Counted from the stretch's first letter, positions 5,283 to 15,334 are shown. The stretch: DNA of 64,000 nucleotides from Flavobacterium piscis (GCF_001686925.1 NZ_LVEN01000010.1:186001-250000), one strand, 5' to 3'. Numbers and translations are program-made. The notes: generated from the letters alone by a model not told the origin.

Positions 5283-8048
5283 TTAAATTATTTTTTCCTC
5301 AAACGGGATATCAATATTAAAAATTTCGGTGAGCAAGAGCACAACTTCTTCTAAATAATTCTTCAAAATCTCTTTTGAAACCACCATATCCAATTCTTTT
5401 TCTTCTTTAAATCCAAAAGGAAGAAATCCTGATTTTAAATTTTTAAACGAGATAATCCCAACTTCAATTGGCAAACCTGCAGCTTCGTTCTCGAACATAA
5501 AAGCATAAGCCAAAACCTGAATGATTTTATCGTTTTTAAGCTCTTTTGTTAATCCGTTCCAGGATTTAAGTATCACATTGTTTTTTTCTACTTTGCCGGT
5601 CTTATAATCGATAATTCTTATTTTTCCGTTACGCAATTCAATTCTGTCAACATTTCCCTTTATTAAAACCGGAAAGGGCAAATTTGGATGATTTAATTCA
5701 CGTCCGTACGTTTGTTCCAAGGCTATAATTTTAACCGCATCTCCGTTTTTGATCGCTTCCAACTCCATTTTCAAGAAGTTAGAAACATTTCGCTTTGCCA
5801 CTTCAAAAGCCAGCAGGTTACGTCCTTTTTTAATTTCACCTTCTTTATAAACTACTTTAAATTGTCGTAAAACTTCATCGTCTAATAATTTGAAACAATT
5901 CTCAAGATCAGTAGCCGAAATAAACTTACCAATAAAAGGATCATACAATGCTTTTAAAGTTTCATGAATTATTGTTCCCAGTGTATTTAACGCGATATTT
6001 TCTTCAACCTCTTCTACTTCGCGAATACGGAGTATTTTTTGAAAATAAAACTCAATAGGATTTCGAATATAACTCGTCAATGCTGATGGAGAAAAACCAG
6101 CAGCTGCAATTTCCTTCAAACGCTCCATAACCGCATCAGATTTTGGAACTACCATAGGCTGATACGCTGATGTGGGTAAAACAGGGTTATAAATGTCAAA
6201 TGTCAGATTGTGTTTAGATTGCTTCTCTACCTCCAATTGTGTTATAAAACGACTTCGTTCTCCCGCATCTAAACCGTCATTTTCGGTATTATAAATCAGA
6301 TAAATATTTTTAGCTCTTTGCAATAAATGATAAAAGTGATATGTATAAATGGCATCTTTTTCTTTGAAAGTCGGTAACCCCAATTCTCTTTTTACATCAT
6401 ACGGAATAAATGAATTCTGAGATTTTCCGGCAGGAAATTTTCCCTCATTCATAGAGGTTACGATCACGGTATCAAAATCAAGAACACGGCTTTCTAAAAC
6501 TCCCATAATTTGTAACCCATGCAAAGGTTCACCTTCAAACGAAACTTCAGCCACATCAATAATTTGCTTATAAATAGCGTGCAAAGTATCAATATTATCA
6601 ATATGATGATGTTGCGAATAATAATTAATCAATTTGTTAATGACTTTAAAAACAGCAAAAACAAATGCTTTGGCAATCTTTTCTTCTTCATTATCATTAC
6701 TAAAATTCTCTTTGATTAAAAGCAAAAGTGCCGATACATTTTCAAGAACTGCAATCGATCCGTTTTCCCATTTCTGAAACAACAATTGAAACAATTGCGA
6801 CGGATAGGAATTAAGTTCAATAATTCGGTTATGAGTAATAAACGTATAATTGTTTTCTTTGATGATTCGAACCAAATTACCTGAATTTGCATAAGGTTCA
6901 ACTAAAGGATGGGTTAAAATATCAAGTACATCTTTATAATAAAACACATAACTCTCGCCCTTTCTGGAAAGTGCATTGGTATGCATTTTAAATAATTTTG
7001 CAATCAATATTTGAGACGGATTGTTTTTCCCGGAATATCCCATTGTAATATTCAGACTTCCAACAGAAGAAGGCAATGAATACAAAACAGGCATTAATAA
7101 ATTTTCTTCACCCAGCACAATGGCAACTTTATCCAAAGATGTGGAAGGATTTTCATTAATTATATTTTCGACAATACTTCCTGCTAACTTGGCCTGACCA
7201 ATTGTTTTAGGAGTTCCTATTACCTGAATATTTTTAGACTGCGAAAAATCATCTACAATCCATTCAAAAATATTTGTTTTGTAATGTTTCCAGTTTTCTT
7301 TAAAACGACGAACAAAAAGTCCCGCATCATGATAAGGATCATTAAGAAAGGTTTGATCTACATCCCAATAAATTTTTGCCTGATCCAATGCCAATAAATG
7401 CTGTACAATTTTTTCTTCGGCCGCATTTAAAGCATTAAAACCTGCGAAAATAAAATTTCTGCCTGTAATAGTATTCGAAAAGTGATTCAGATTATTTACT
7501 GCTTCTCTATAAATCAGACCTTGGTATCCAATTGATTTACTTAATAAATGATTGTACAATGAATCATAGTATAAAGGAAGAAGTTTCCAAAAATCAATAT
7601 AGTTTTCTAAAAGTTTGGTTTTGTTTTCGACCTCAATTCCCCATTTTTTGATATCTTCTATATCTTTCAAATAGGACAAAACATGAACCGGATCCAATAA
7701 GTAGCGATCAATTTCATTAAAATCCTGCAAAAGCGTTTTAGCCCAATTAGCAAATAACTCAAATGATTGCTGATTTTGTTTTTCTGTAACAGAAAGATAA
7801 ACTTCATAAAACTCAAACAAAAGCTCAATTGAATCTATAGACCGTATTGAGGCTACATCCTGCACAAAGTCTTCGATACTAATAATCTCCGGAGAAAGAA
7901 TAGTGTTTTTCGTTTCATTTTTTAAAGCTTCAATCAAAAAAACCTTAGCTCTTTTGTTTGGCAAAACAATAGTAGTTGCAGTAAGCTTATCCGAATAATC
8001 CTGAATTATAACGCTTGCTATTTTTCCGAGAAAAGATGTATTTATCAT
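5283..8048 (-). CDS. PD-(D/E)XK nuclease family protein, AddB-like
   Basis: The 921-residue product starts at MINTSFLGKIASVI (ATG at 8048). A further upstream ATG at 8075 is unlikely because it lies inside the ompA terminator hairpin. The N-terminal part is helicase-like without a usable Walker A (VLPNKRAKVFLIEAL in its place), as in AddB-type subunits. The C-terminal nuclease shows GNVDRIEL at about residue 800 and IIDYKTGK at about 814, the D...DxK core. It should pair with the UvrD/RecB-like protein encoded at 10964-14122 for double-strand break resection. No four-Cys iron-sulfur pattern was located by eye. Call made from architecture and motifs. Confidence 0.82.
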   Translation of the reverse strand: MINTSFLGKIASVIIQDYSDKLTATTIVLPNKRAKVFLIEALKNETKNTILSPEIISIEDFVQDVASIRSIDSIELLFEFYEVYLSVTEKQNQQSFELFANWAKTLLQDFNEIDRYLLDPVHVLSYLKDIEDIKKWGIEVENKTKLLENYIDFWKLLPLYYDSLYNHLLSKSIGYQGLIYREAVNNLNHFSNTITGRNFIFAGFNALNAAEEKIVQHLLALDQAKIYWDVDQTFLNDPYHDAGLFVRRFKENWKHYKTNIFEWIVDDFSQSKNIQVIGTPKTIGQAKLAGSIVENIINENPSTSLDKVAIVLGEENLLMPVLYSLPSSVGSLNITMGYSGKNNPSQILIAKLFKMHTNALSRKGESYVFYYKDVLDILTHPLVEPYANSGNLVRIIKENNYTFITHNRIIELNSYPSQLFQLLFQKWENGSIAVLENVSALLLLIKENFSNDNEEEKIAKAFVFAVFKVINKLINYYSQHHHIDNIDTLHAIYKQIIDVAEVSFEGEPLHGLQIMGVLESRVLDFDTVIVTSMNEGKFPAGKSQNSFIPYDVKRELGLPTFKEKDAIYTYHFYHLLQRAKNIYLIYNTENDGLDAGERSRFITQLEVEKQSKHNLTFDIYNPVLPTSAYQPMVVPKSDAVMERLKEIAAAGFSPSALTSYIRNPIEFYFQKILRIREVEEVEENIALNTLGTIIHETLKALYDPFIGKFISATDLENCFKLLDDEVLRQFKVVYKEGEIKKGRNLLAFEVAKRNVSNFLKMELEAIKNGDAVKIIALEQTYGRELNHPNLPFPVLIKGNVDRIELRNGKIRIIDYKTGKVEKNNVILKSWNGLTKELKNDKIIQVLAYAFMFENEAAGLPIEVGIISFKNLKSGFLPFGFKEEKELDMVVSKEILKNYLEEVVLLLTEIFNIDIPFEEKII

Positions 8049-8060
8049 TGTATAAAAATA

Positions 8061-8090
8061 AAAAAAGCCATTCAATTAAGAATGGCTTTT
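8061..8090 (-). terminator. ompA terminator
   Basis: AAAAAAGCCATTC pairs with GAATGGCTTTT around a 6-base loop. The T-run is on the minus strand, downstream of ompA. It supports placing the following gene's start at 8048. Confidence 0.8.
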
Positions 8091-8111
8091 AGTATTTATT
8101 TAGAAAGTAAA

Positions 8112-9575
8112 TTAGATTTTACCTTGGTATTTAGAACCAATGTGTCTAATTTCTGTTCTTCTGTTTTGTGCTTTACCTGCAGCAGTTTTGTTAGTTGCAA
8201 CTGGTTGAGACTCTCCAAAACCTTTAGAAACTAAGTTATCAACGTTTACTCCTCTTTCGATCAAAGCGTTCATAACAGCAGTAGCTCTTTCTTCAGAAAG
8301 TTTTTGGTTCAATTTGTCAGAACCATCGCTATCTGTGTGACCTTCAATACTGAATTTCGCGTTTGGATAGTTTTTAAGGATTTCTTTAATAGCATCTAAT
8401 CTAGCTGGAGTTTCTTTGTCACCAGTTTTGAAAGTAGCTTTTCCAGAGTTAAAGTAGATAGCTCTTGCTTGAACTTTAAGATCTTCTAAAGCTTCAGTAG
8501 TTACTTCAGGACAACCTCTGTTAGAAGCAGGACCTGCAACTGTAGGACAATCATCATCTTTGTCTAAAACACCATCTTTATCAGCGTCTAAGAAAGGACA
8601 ACCACCATTTTCTTTAGGACCAGCAACTGTAGGACATTTGTCATCTTTATCAGCAATTCCGTCTCCGTCAGTATCAGGACAACCTTTTAACGCAGCTAAA
8701 CCAGCAACATCTGGACAAGCATCATCTTTATCAGCAACTCCGTCTCCGTCTCTATCAGGACATCCGTTTAATGCAGCTAAACCAAATTCAGTTGGACAAG
8801 CATCACTAGCGTCAACGATTCCGTCTCCGTCAGTATCAGGACAACCATTGAATTGTTTTAAACCAGCAACATCTGGACAAGCATCATCTTTATCATAGAT
8901 TCCGTCTCCGTCAGTATCTTTACCTCCGAATTTGAAAACTAGACCAGCAGTGTGTTGGAAATGAGATGGAGCATCTGGAGTTCCAGAAGCATCAACTCTA
9001 TCTCCACTAACTGCCCATTTGTATCTTGTAGCAAGCTCAAGACCAATAGCATCTGTAAACCAGAAAGTTACTCCAGCACCTGGATTAACAGTTCCGTAGC
9101 TGCTATCTCCAAAGAAAGTATAACCTCCACCAACAGATAACGAAGGATCAACTACTTTAGATTTAATTAATTCCTGGAAGCTATATTTAATAGTAGCATC
9201 AATTCCGTAGTACATTAAATCACCAGGATTAGTTACAACGTTTCCTCTTCCATCTGCATTTGGATTACCATAATCAAGAACAACGAATTTATCAATTTTG
9301 TTCACAGATCCTTGTAAACCAACAGAGAAACCACTACCTACATATCTAGACACACCAATGTAAGATAGAGAAGGAAGAATATTCCAGTTGTCTTTTACAG
9401 CGAATGGCTGAGAAAAGTGTTGATCAAAGAAACCACTTCCTGCACCAGAACTGGTTCTAGTGTCAACGGCATTAACTCCAAAAGAGATAGCCCATGGATT
9501 GTTACTGTCTTGTGCGTGAGAACTTAAACCCATCACCATCATCACAGCAACTAAAAGTTTGTTAAGATGTTTCAT
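8112..9575 (-). CDS. OmpA family protein with thrombospondin type 3 repeats
   Basis: A 487-residue outer-membrane protein that links the outer membrane to peptidoglycan. A signal peptide (MKHLNKLLVAVMMVMGLSSHAQ) is followed by an eight-strand-type beta-barrel at about 22-215. Next are five or more calcium-binding thrombospondin type 3 repeats at about 217-345, each with DTDGDGI/V...DxCP. The OmpA C-terminal domain at about 360-478 has IYFNSGKATF, IEGHTDSDGS and SxxRAxAVMNAL plus QNRRTEI. This layout is the usual major OmpA (P60/Omp40-like) of Flavobacteriia. A near-perfect promoter at 9614-9644 predicts high expression. Confidence 0.93.
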   Translation of the reverse strand: MKHLNKLLVAVMMVMGLSSHAQDSNNPWAISFGVNAVDTRTSSGAGSGFFDQHFSQPFAVKDNWNILPSLSYIGVSRYVGSGFSVGLQGSVNKIDKFVVLDYGNPNADGRGNVVTNPGDLMYYGIDATIKYSFQELIKSKVVDPSLSVGGGYTFFGDSSYGTVNPGAGVTFWFTDAIGLELATRYKWAVSGDRVDASGTPDAPSHFQHTAGLVFKFGGKDTDGDGIYDKDDACPDVAGLKQFNGCPDTDGDGIVDASDACPTEFGLAALNGCPDRDGDGVADKDDACPDVAGLAALKGCPDTDGDGIADKDDKCPTVAGPKENGGCPFLDADKDGVLDKDDDCPTVAGPASNRGCPEVTTEALEDLKVQARAIYFNSGKATFKTGDKETPARLDAIKEILKNYPNAKFSIEGHTDSDGSDKLNQKLSEERATAVMNALIERGVNVDNLVSKGFGESQPVATNKTAAGKAQNRRTEIRHIGSKYQGKI

Positions 9576-9613
9576 ACTTAATTTTTTTTAATTACAATTT
9601 AGTTAATTACAAG

Positions 9614-9644
9614 CAAAAGTAACACCAAATTTTTTAAATACAAA
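9614..9644 (-). promoter_or_regulatory. consensus promoter of ompA
   Basis: On the minus strand: TTTG (9641-9644), a 19-base spacer, then TACTTTTG (9614-9621). This matches the Bacteroidota -33/-7 pair and is the clearest promoter in the window. The ATG is 39 bases downstream. Confidence 0.82.
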
Positions 9645-9688
9645 ATGAAATGTTAAAAAAAACCTACAAAAAATTCACTATGTGGAAA

Positions 9689-10882
9689 TTATATAACTTT
9701 TAACATTTTTCCGACAACTATAAAGGCAGCTATAGCTCTATCTAAGTGGTCTTTGGTGTGCGCAGCAGACAATTGAACCCTGATTCTGGCTTTTTCTTTT
9801 GGCACAACAGGAAAGAAGAATCCTATTACATAAATACCTTGTTTTAAAAGTTCATTGGCCATTGTTTGTGATAATTTTGCATCATATAACATCACTGGAA
9901 CTATTGCAGAGTCTCCGTCAATGATATCAAATCCTGCTTTTTTCATTCCGTCTTTAAAATAATTGGTATTCCATTCTAATTTATCACGCAAAGAAGTATC
10001 TTTTTCTAGTAATTCAAAAACTTTAATAGAAGCCCCAACAATAGCAGGCGCTAATGAATTTGAAAACAAATAAGGGCGTGAACGCTGACGTAATAATTCG
10101 ATTATTTCTTTTTTAGCAGTTGTATAACCTCCCATTGCTCCACCAAGGGCTTTACCAAGAGTTCCTGTTATTATATCAACTCTCCCCATAACCCCTTTTG
10201 CTTCAAGCGTACCTTTACCAGTTGCCCCAATAAATCCAGCTGCGTGACATTCATCCACCATCACCATTGCATCGTACTTATCTGCCAAATCGCAAATTTT
10301 ATCCAAAGGCGCCACAAGACCGTCCATAGAGAAAACTCCATCTGTAACAATTAATTTAAAACGAGCGCCAGCTTCATTTGCTTTTATTAATTGCTGCTCA
10401 AGATCTTCCATATTACTATTTTCATATCGGTAACGTGCTGCTTTACACAAACGAACCCCATCAATAATAGAAGCATGATTTAAACTATCTGAAATAATTG
10501 CATCGTTTTCTCCTAATAAAGGTTCAAAAACACCTCCGTTTGCATCAAAGGCCGCTGCGTAAAGAATCGTATCTTCTGTACCATAAAAATCAGCAATCTT
10601 TTTTTCTAATGTTTTATGAATATCCTGAGTTCCGCAAATAAAACGTACTGACGACATTCCGAAACCATGAGTATCCATGGCATCTTTTGCAGCCTGCACC
10701 ACTTCAGGATGCGATGAAAGACCCAAATAATTGTTGGCACAAAAATTCAATACTTTCTCTCCTGTCGAAATAGTAATTTCTGCGTCCTGAGCAGAAGTTA
10801 TTATTCTTTCCTTTTTAAAAATTCCGTTTTCTTCAATAGTCTGCAACTCACTTTGCAAATGTTCTTTTATTTTACCGTACAT
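9689..10882 (-). CDS. kbl: glycine C-acetyltransferase (2-amino-3-ketobutyrate CoA ligase)
   Basis: A PLP enzyme of the alpha-oxoamine synthase family that interconverts 2-amino-3-ketobutyrate plus CoA with glycine plus acetyl-CoA in threonine breakdown. At 397 residues it is full length. Features include [15 protein letters not shown], the cofactor-stacking region, [11 protein letters not shown] and the Schiff-base lysine in [14 protein letters not shown] (about residue 244). It is usually partnered by threonine dehydrogenase (tdh), which is not in this window. It sits alone between the two AddAB-like genes on the same strand. Confidence 0.93.
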   Translation of the reverse strand: MYGKIKEHLQSELQTIEENGIFKKERIITSAQDAEITISTGEKVLNFCANNYLGLSSHPEVVQAAKDAMDTHGFGMSSVRFICGTQDIHKTLEKKIADFYGTEDTILYAAAFDANGGVFEPLLGENDAIISDSLNHASIIDGVRLCKAARYRYENSNMEDLEQQLIKANEAGARFKLIVTDGVFSMDGLVAPLDKICDLADKYDAMVMVDECHAAGFIGATGKGTLEAKGVMGRVDIITGTLGKALGGAMGGYTTAKKEIIELLRQRSRPYLFSNSLAPAIVGASIKVFELLEKDTSLRDKLEWNTNYFKDGMKKAGFDIIDGDSAIVPVMLYDAKLSQTMANELLKQGIYVIGFFFPVVPKEKARIRVQLSAAHTKDHLDRAIAAFIVVGKMLKVI

Positions 10883-10963
10883 TTTTATTTATTTAAAACG
10901 TTAAAAATTAACAACTTAAACCTGTTAAGATCCAAATATTTCTTTAACATCTGATTAATTTCT

Positions 10964-13900
10964 TCACAAATTTACTACATCGATTTCTGTTCCTATATAT
11001 ACCAAAGCCTTTTTTAACACTTTGTATCCTAAATCTTCAATAGCATCTTGATATTCCTGAATTTGCTGAGTATACTTCGAGTTTATAGCCCCCGTTTTGT
11101 AATCTAAAAGATAAGCTTCTTTATTAGGAGTTAAAACAATTCGGTCCGGCTTTAATATTCTTCCTTCTTTCTGAACGATTGTTTGCTCATTTAGAATAAC
11201 ATAATTCCCATCAAAACAAATACTCAATTCAGGATGATTTACAATTTCCCGAAGTGATTTTAAAACCATATCTACTTGATCAATTGTAATCAAACCATTT
11301 TCGATCGCTTTTGTAATCGCCAAATCAACATCTGACTTATCTTTAACAAAAGCTAAAATCTCATGAACTATGTTTCCATAAGCTATTGCTTCCTGCTGAT
11401 GCGTTCCCCACATTAAGGATTCCCGTTGGGCTATTTTGATATTCTTTGGATTAAGAACATCTAAAACTACAGGAATCGTTTTTACCAAATCGATTAGTTC
11501 TGTCGATTTTGAAAGCCTGGTTTTATTTCCAAATTCATATTCTAATTTATCCGGATCAAAAACACTTTTATTAACTAAGTATTTAATAAAAAAAGAAGCC
11601 ATATTACTTGGAAACTCACCATCTTTCCTTTCTTTTAACGATTGAGAAATAACATACAATTGTTCTTCTGCACGCGTTAATGCTACATATAAAACATTAA
11701 TATTATCCAGTAATTCTTCTTGTTTCTTTAAATTAAAAACATTCGAAGCGCTTTCACCAAAACCTTCAACAGCACTACTATTATCGATTAGAGCTTTTGG
11801 AACCCCTAAATCTACATCTTCAGTATCAAGCCATAATTTATCCTTTGGTTTTCGATTATAATCTTCTTCTGCAAAAGGCATAATCACTACAGGAAACTCT
11901 AGACCTTTCGACTTATGAATGGTCATAATTCTAACAGCATTAATCCCTTCCGGAGAAGGAATACTAAATCTTCCAGCATTTTTATCCCAATATCCAAGAA
12001 AATCTGCAATTCCGGCCTGATTTCTAATATCTCTTTCTAAAACAATATCCAGAAAAAATTGCACGTAAGCATTTCCTTCCGCAAGAGGCACAAATTTCGA
12101 AATGATAATTTCTACCGCTTCATAAAGTGACTTTTTTCTAATATTTTCAAAAGATAATGCAACATCAAAACTCAGAAGCCAAATTTCAAAATCAACTTCT
12201 AATTTATGAGACATTCCCTGAGCAATGAAGTCATGAATGGGCATTTGAATTTCTTTGTTTGAAGCCAAAAAGTGCAGAAAATTAGCTTTTGATTCAAGGT
12301 CAGCACTGTTATGCAGATATTTCAGTAAATGAACAATTAAACGAACTTCTGTAGCATTTTGAATCATCAGGGTTTCTGAAGACAAAAGCGGAATATTTTG
12401 TTCTGTCAAATAATTGGCAATCGCAATTCCCTGATCTCTTTTTCGAGTCAGGATAACAATATCATTATATTCAAAACCTTCATGAACTACTTTCTGAATG
12501 GTATTTAATGTCGCTAAAACATATAAATCTGATTTTTCTACGACCTCTTCTTCATCTGCAAAATCTGATTTTTCGATTATTGGAAGAAAAGAAATATTGA
12601 CATAACCGCCCTTTTTTGAATTTGAGTTTTGAAAACTATGATTCTCATACAGGTTTTTATAATCTTCATTTGAAAATTCGGTCGAAATCAGTTTAAAAAA
12701 GGCATTATTAAAATCAATTACTTCGCTGTAACTTCGATAATTTGTATCTAAATGCTTTATTACTTTTTCCGGATTATTAAAAGGATTGAGACCTTTACTC
12801 AATTCTATAAATTGCTCTGCTTTACCACCTCTCCAGCGATAAATAGACTGTTTGGGATCGCCCACAATCATCAAAGTTCCTTTATTTCCTAAATCATCTA
12901 AACCTGAAAGCGAATTATCGATTAGCGGAATCAGATTTTGCCACTGCATCTCTGATGTATCCTGAAATTCATCAATAAAAAAATGACGGTAACGCTCGCC
13001 TATACGCTCATAAATAAATGGCGCGGGCTGGTTCTGAATTTCGCGATGGATTATAGCATTGAATTCAGAAATCGATAAAACATTTTGTTCCGACTGAATT
13101 TTCGCCAACTCATTACTAACTGTATTTAAGAGAGAAAGCGGCGTTATATTTTTTAGAAATGCTTTATAAAAATCTCTTTTTTCAAAATTCTTATAAATTT
13201 TTTCCAGAATCTGAAGCAGCTCCGGAATAATATTTTCGATTAACGCTTTGTCTTTAGCTGTTTTATTAATCGCAATATCATCAAACTCATGAAACGTTTT
13301 ATTTCGTGGATTAAATTTGCCATCACGAATACTTTCCAGATGATTTGGAAAAGTTCCTCGGGAAAATGATTTCAAATCTATTCCGTTTTTATCAATCAAA
13401 GCAAGTGCTTCTGTGGCAAAAACTTCATTTTCAGACTCCAGCTCTTTACAAAGAGCCAGCATTTTCTTTTTTATTACCACAAACTCCTCAATAGATTTAT
13501 CATGAAAATGAGAAATTTCATTTCTGTTATTTTCATTCAGAACCAACCTTCCTGTATCTAAAATTTCACGCGATATATCCCAACTTTTATCATCATCAGT
13601 TTTTTCCATCGTAAAATCAATCAACAATTTAGTCAGGGTTTCATCCTGTCCGGCTTGCGCAATAATTGCATCAACAGCTTCTGTCAATAAATTTTCAGTA
13701 TCTAAAGTTACCTCAAAAGTCATTGGCAGATTAAGGTCATGTGCAAAAGCACGAATTACCTTGTGCGTAAACTTATCGATTGTAGAAATATCAAAGGCAG
13801 CATAATTATGAATAAGATGCTTTATGATATTCTGTGATTTTATTTTGATTTTAATAATAGAAAGCCCCGTATCGCGAGACAAATCTTCCATTAAATCCAT

Positions 13901-14122
13901 TGCTTTTGAAGAAGGTTCTTCTTTTGTAAATTCAGACAAACTTCCCACAATACGGCTTTTCATTTCATGAACTGCCTTATTGGTAAAAGTGATCGCAAGA
14001 ATATTTCGATAAGCGTCATTTTTAGTAGAAGAAAGAATAATTTTAAGGTATTCTTTTACCAAAGTATAGGTCTTTCCTGAACCCGCAGAGGCATCATAAA
14101 GTGAAAAGGACGGACTTTGCAT
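10964..14122 (-). CDS. UvrD/Rep-family helicase-nuclease, AddA/RecB-like
   Basis: A 1052-residue superfamily 1A helicase. Walker A ASAGSGKT is at 11-18, DEFQDTSEMQW (motif II) at about 384, VGDPKQSIYRWRGG (motif III) at about 422, IMTIHKSKGLEFPVV (motif V) and NVLYVALTRAEEQLYV (motif VI) follow. A C-terminal PD-(D/E)XK nuclease shows PDRIVL and YLLDYKTGAI near 1007. This is the AddA/RecB architecture. Its partner is probably the AddB-like product of 5283-8048, two genes away on the same strand. Together they would process double-strand ends for RecA loading. Confidence 0.88.
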   Translation of the reverse strand: MQSPSFSLYDASAGSGKTYTLVKEYLKIILSSTKNDAYRNILAITFTNKAVHEMKSRIVGSLSEFTKEEPSSKAMDLMEDLSRDTGLSIIKIKIKSQNIIKHLIHNYAAFDISTIDKFTHKVIRAFAHDLNLPMTFEVTLDTENLLTEAVDAIIAQAGQDETLTKLLIDFTMEKTDDDKSWDISREILDTGRLVLNENNRNEISHFHDKSIEEFVVIKKKMLALCKELESENEVFATEALALIDKNGIDLKSFSRGTFPNHLESIRDGKFNPRNKTFHEFDDIAINKTAKDKALIENIIPELLQILEKIYKNFEKRDFYKAFLKNITPLSLLNTVSNELAKIQSEQNVLSISEFNAIIHREIQNQPAPFIYERIGERYRHFFIDEFQDTSEMQWQNLIPLIDNSLSGLDDLGNKGTLMIVGDPKQSIYRWRGGKAEQFIELSKGLNPFNNPEKVIKHLDTNYRSYSEVIDFNNAFFKLISTEFSNEDYKNLYENHSFQNSNSKKGGYVNISFLPIIEKSDFADEEEVVEKSDLYVLATLNTIQKVVHEGFEYNDIVILTRKRDQGIAIANYLTEQNIPLLSSETLMIQNATEVRLIVHLLKYLHNSADLESKANFLHFLASNKEIQMPIHDFIAQGMSHKLEVDFEIWLLSFDVALSFENIRKKSLYEAVEIIISKFVPLAEGNAYVQFFLDIVLERDIRNQAGIADFLGYWDKNAGRFSIPSPEGINAVRIMTIHKSKGLEFPVVIMPFAEEDYNRKPKDKLWLDTEDVDLGVPKALIDNSSAVEGFGESASNVFNLKKQEELLDNINVLYVALTRAEEQLYVISQSLKERKDGEFPSNMASFFIKYLVNKSVFDPDKLEYEFGNKTRLSKSTELIDLVKTIPVVLDVLNPKNIKIAQRESLMWGTHQQEAIAYGNIVHEILAFVKDKSDVDLAITKAIENGLITIDQVDMVLKSLREIVNHPELSICFDGNYVILNEQTIVQKEGRILKPDRIVLTPNKEAYLLDYKTGAINSKYTQQIQEYQDAIEDLGYKVLKKALVYIGTEIDVVNL

Positions 14123-14163
14123 AAGTTTGACTTTAGTACTTGTAAAAATAGTACATTAAAATT

Positions 14164-14310
14164 TTAAATCCCAATAATTGAAAATTCCAAATTCCAATAT
14201 TTACTTGGGGTAAATACTAAAACTCAATAACTCAAAATTCCAAATTCCAATGTCTGCCGAATTATGACAAAGTTATTGGAATTTGGAATTTTGAGTTATT
14301 GGAATTTTAA
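14164..14310. repeat. palindromic intergenic repeat, long perfect hairpin
   Basis: The gap between the helicase and lspA holds several copies of 'aattccaaattccaat'. The best arms are 27 bases, 14225-14251 and 14275-14301, perfectly complementary around a 23-base loop. Related arms with the core AAATTCCAA occur at 30193-30237 and 45811-45855. It may work as a terminator for lspA (minus strand), but mainly looks like a dispersed repeat family. Confidence 0.75.
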
Positions 14311-14315
14311 AAAAT

Positions 14316-14915
14316 TTATGTTGTTTTAGGAAAAGCTCTTTTATTAAAGAAAAGCAAAATCCCAACTCCTGTAGAAATCGCCATATCGGCAACATTAAAA
14401 ATAGCATTAAAAAAAGAAACCTCTTCGCCTCCCCAAACAGGAAACCAAGCCGGCAAAGTACCTCTCCAAAGAGGAAAATAAAACATATCTACCACCAAAC
14501 CATGAAACCAAGTTCCGTAAGGTTCTTTAGAGAATAATGTTGCGATATTACCATGACTATCATCAAAAATAACTCCGTAAAAAACAGAATCGATTATATT
14601 TCCGGCAGCACCCGCAAAAATTAATGCAATTGCCACGATCAAATAATTAGAATGACGTTTTTTTATTGAATCCGCCAACCAGTACGCAATCCCGAATACG
14701 GCAAAAATCCTAAAAACAGTCAAAATCAACTTTCCGTATTGCCCTGGTATTTTTGTTCCCCACGCCATTCCTTCATTTTCTATAAAATGAATTCTAAACC
14801 AATCAAAAACCACAACTTCTTCACCTAAAACAAAGTTTGTTTTTACGTATATTTTTGAAAGCTGATCGACAATTAAAACTAAGAATATAAGGAAATACGC
14901 TTTTGGTAATGACAT
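14316..14915 (-). CDS. lspA: lipoprotein signal peptidase (signal peptidase II)
   Basis: An inner-membrane aspartic protease that removes prolipoprotein signal peptides after diacylglyceryl transfer. The 199-residue protein has four hydrophobic helices. The two catalytic aspartates sit in GNIIDSVFYG (about residue 108) and FNVADMAIS (about 176). It is longer than the about 165-residue E. coli enzyme because of an insert of about 40 residues between the aspartates, which I believe is usual for Bacteroidota. Its own -7 box is at 14936-14943. Confidence 0.93.
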   Translation of the reverse strand: MSLPKAYFLIFLVLIVDQLSKIYVKTNFVLGEEVVVFDWFRIHFIENEGMAWGTKIPGQYGKLILTVFRIFAVFGIAYWLADSIKKRHSNYLIVAIALIFAGAAGNIIDSVFYGVIFDDSHGNIATLFSKEPYGTWFHGLVVDMFYFPLWRGTLPAWFPVWGGEEVSFFNAIFNVADMAISTGVGILLFFNKRAFPKTT

Positions 14916-14935
14916 TTTATTAAATTTTGATGGGG

Positions 14936-14943
14936 CAAAAGTA
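14936..14943 (-). promoter_or_regulatory. -7 box of lspA
   Basis: The minus strand reads TACTTTTG, matching TAnnTTTG, 21 bases upstream of the lspA ATG and after the terminator of the preceding gene. Confidence 0.6.
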
Positions 14944-14952
14944 ACAATTTAA

Positions 14953-14980
14953 TCAAAAAAAACGCTCCCAAAGGAGCGTT
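14953..14980 (-). terminator. terminator of the small lysine-rich gene
   Basis: AACGCTCC (14961-14968) pairs with GGAGCGTT (14973-14980) across a 4-base loop, with a minus-strand T-run from the A-run at 14955-14962. Confidence 0.85.
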
Positions 14981-15039
14981 AATTCTTTCCTGCCGTAAAC
15001 AGAGGCAATTCGGATTAATTTATTCAGTATTATTATGGT

Positions 15040-15255
15040 CTATTTTTTACTATTTGACTGGGCTGGCGTCTTTGGCGTATCGGCAAAAAATTCAGAAATA
15101 GACTTCAACAACCCTTTACCTTCCTTTCCTGCAGTTGCCTTTTTAGCTTCAGCTTTTTTTACATCCGCTTTTAATTTAATGCGAATTTTTTCAAACTCCT
15201 TCATTCTGTGCTCAACGTCAGAGTTTACATCTTTGAATTTCAATACTTTAGCCAT
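15040..15255 (-). CDS. small lysine-rich protein divergent from Roadblock pair B
   Basis: A 71-residue soluble protein beginning MAKVLKFKDVNSDVEHRMKE. A lysine/alanine-rich, probably helical middle (VKKAEAKKATAGKEGKG) precedes a short amphipathic GLLKSISEFFAD segment and a polar tail ending NSKK. Coding is supported by its own terminator 60 bases downstream, an ATG start and its codon use. I do not recognise a family. It is divergent from Roadblock pair B, echoing the small gene beside pair A. Confidence 0.65.
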   Translation of the reverse strand: MAKVLKFKDVNSDVEHRMKEFEKIRIKLKADVKKAEAKKATAGKEGKGLLKSISEFFADTPKTPAQSNSKK

Positions 15256-15326
15256 AATGTAAGTTTTTTATGTTAAATAAATAAAATTATTAATGATTTG
15301 GTATTACAATGATACATAATTTAATT

Positions 15327-15334
15327 TATATTTG
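15327..15334 (+). promoter_or_regulatory. -7 box for Roadblock pair B
   Basis: TATATTTG matches TAnnTTTG and lies about 100 bases before the ATG at 15434. It favours that ATG over an upstream ATG at 15332, which would fall inside the promoter. Confidence 0.55.

Noticed and set aside
8049..8075. Upstream start (8075) for the AddB-like gene.
   Set aside because: The 27 extra bases lie in the ompA terminator hairpin at 8061-8090.
8560..8898. A long plus-strand frame opposite the OmpA repeats.
   Set aside because: It is the complement of the thrombospondin type 3 repeats and has low-complexity Ser/Pro composition; ompA has a signal peptide, known domains and a promoter.
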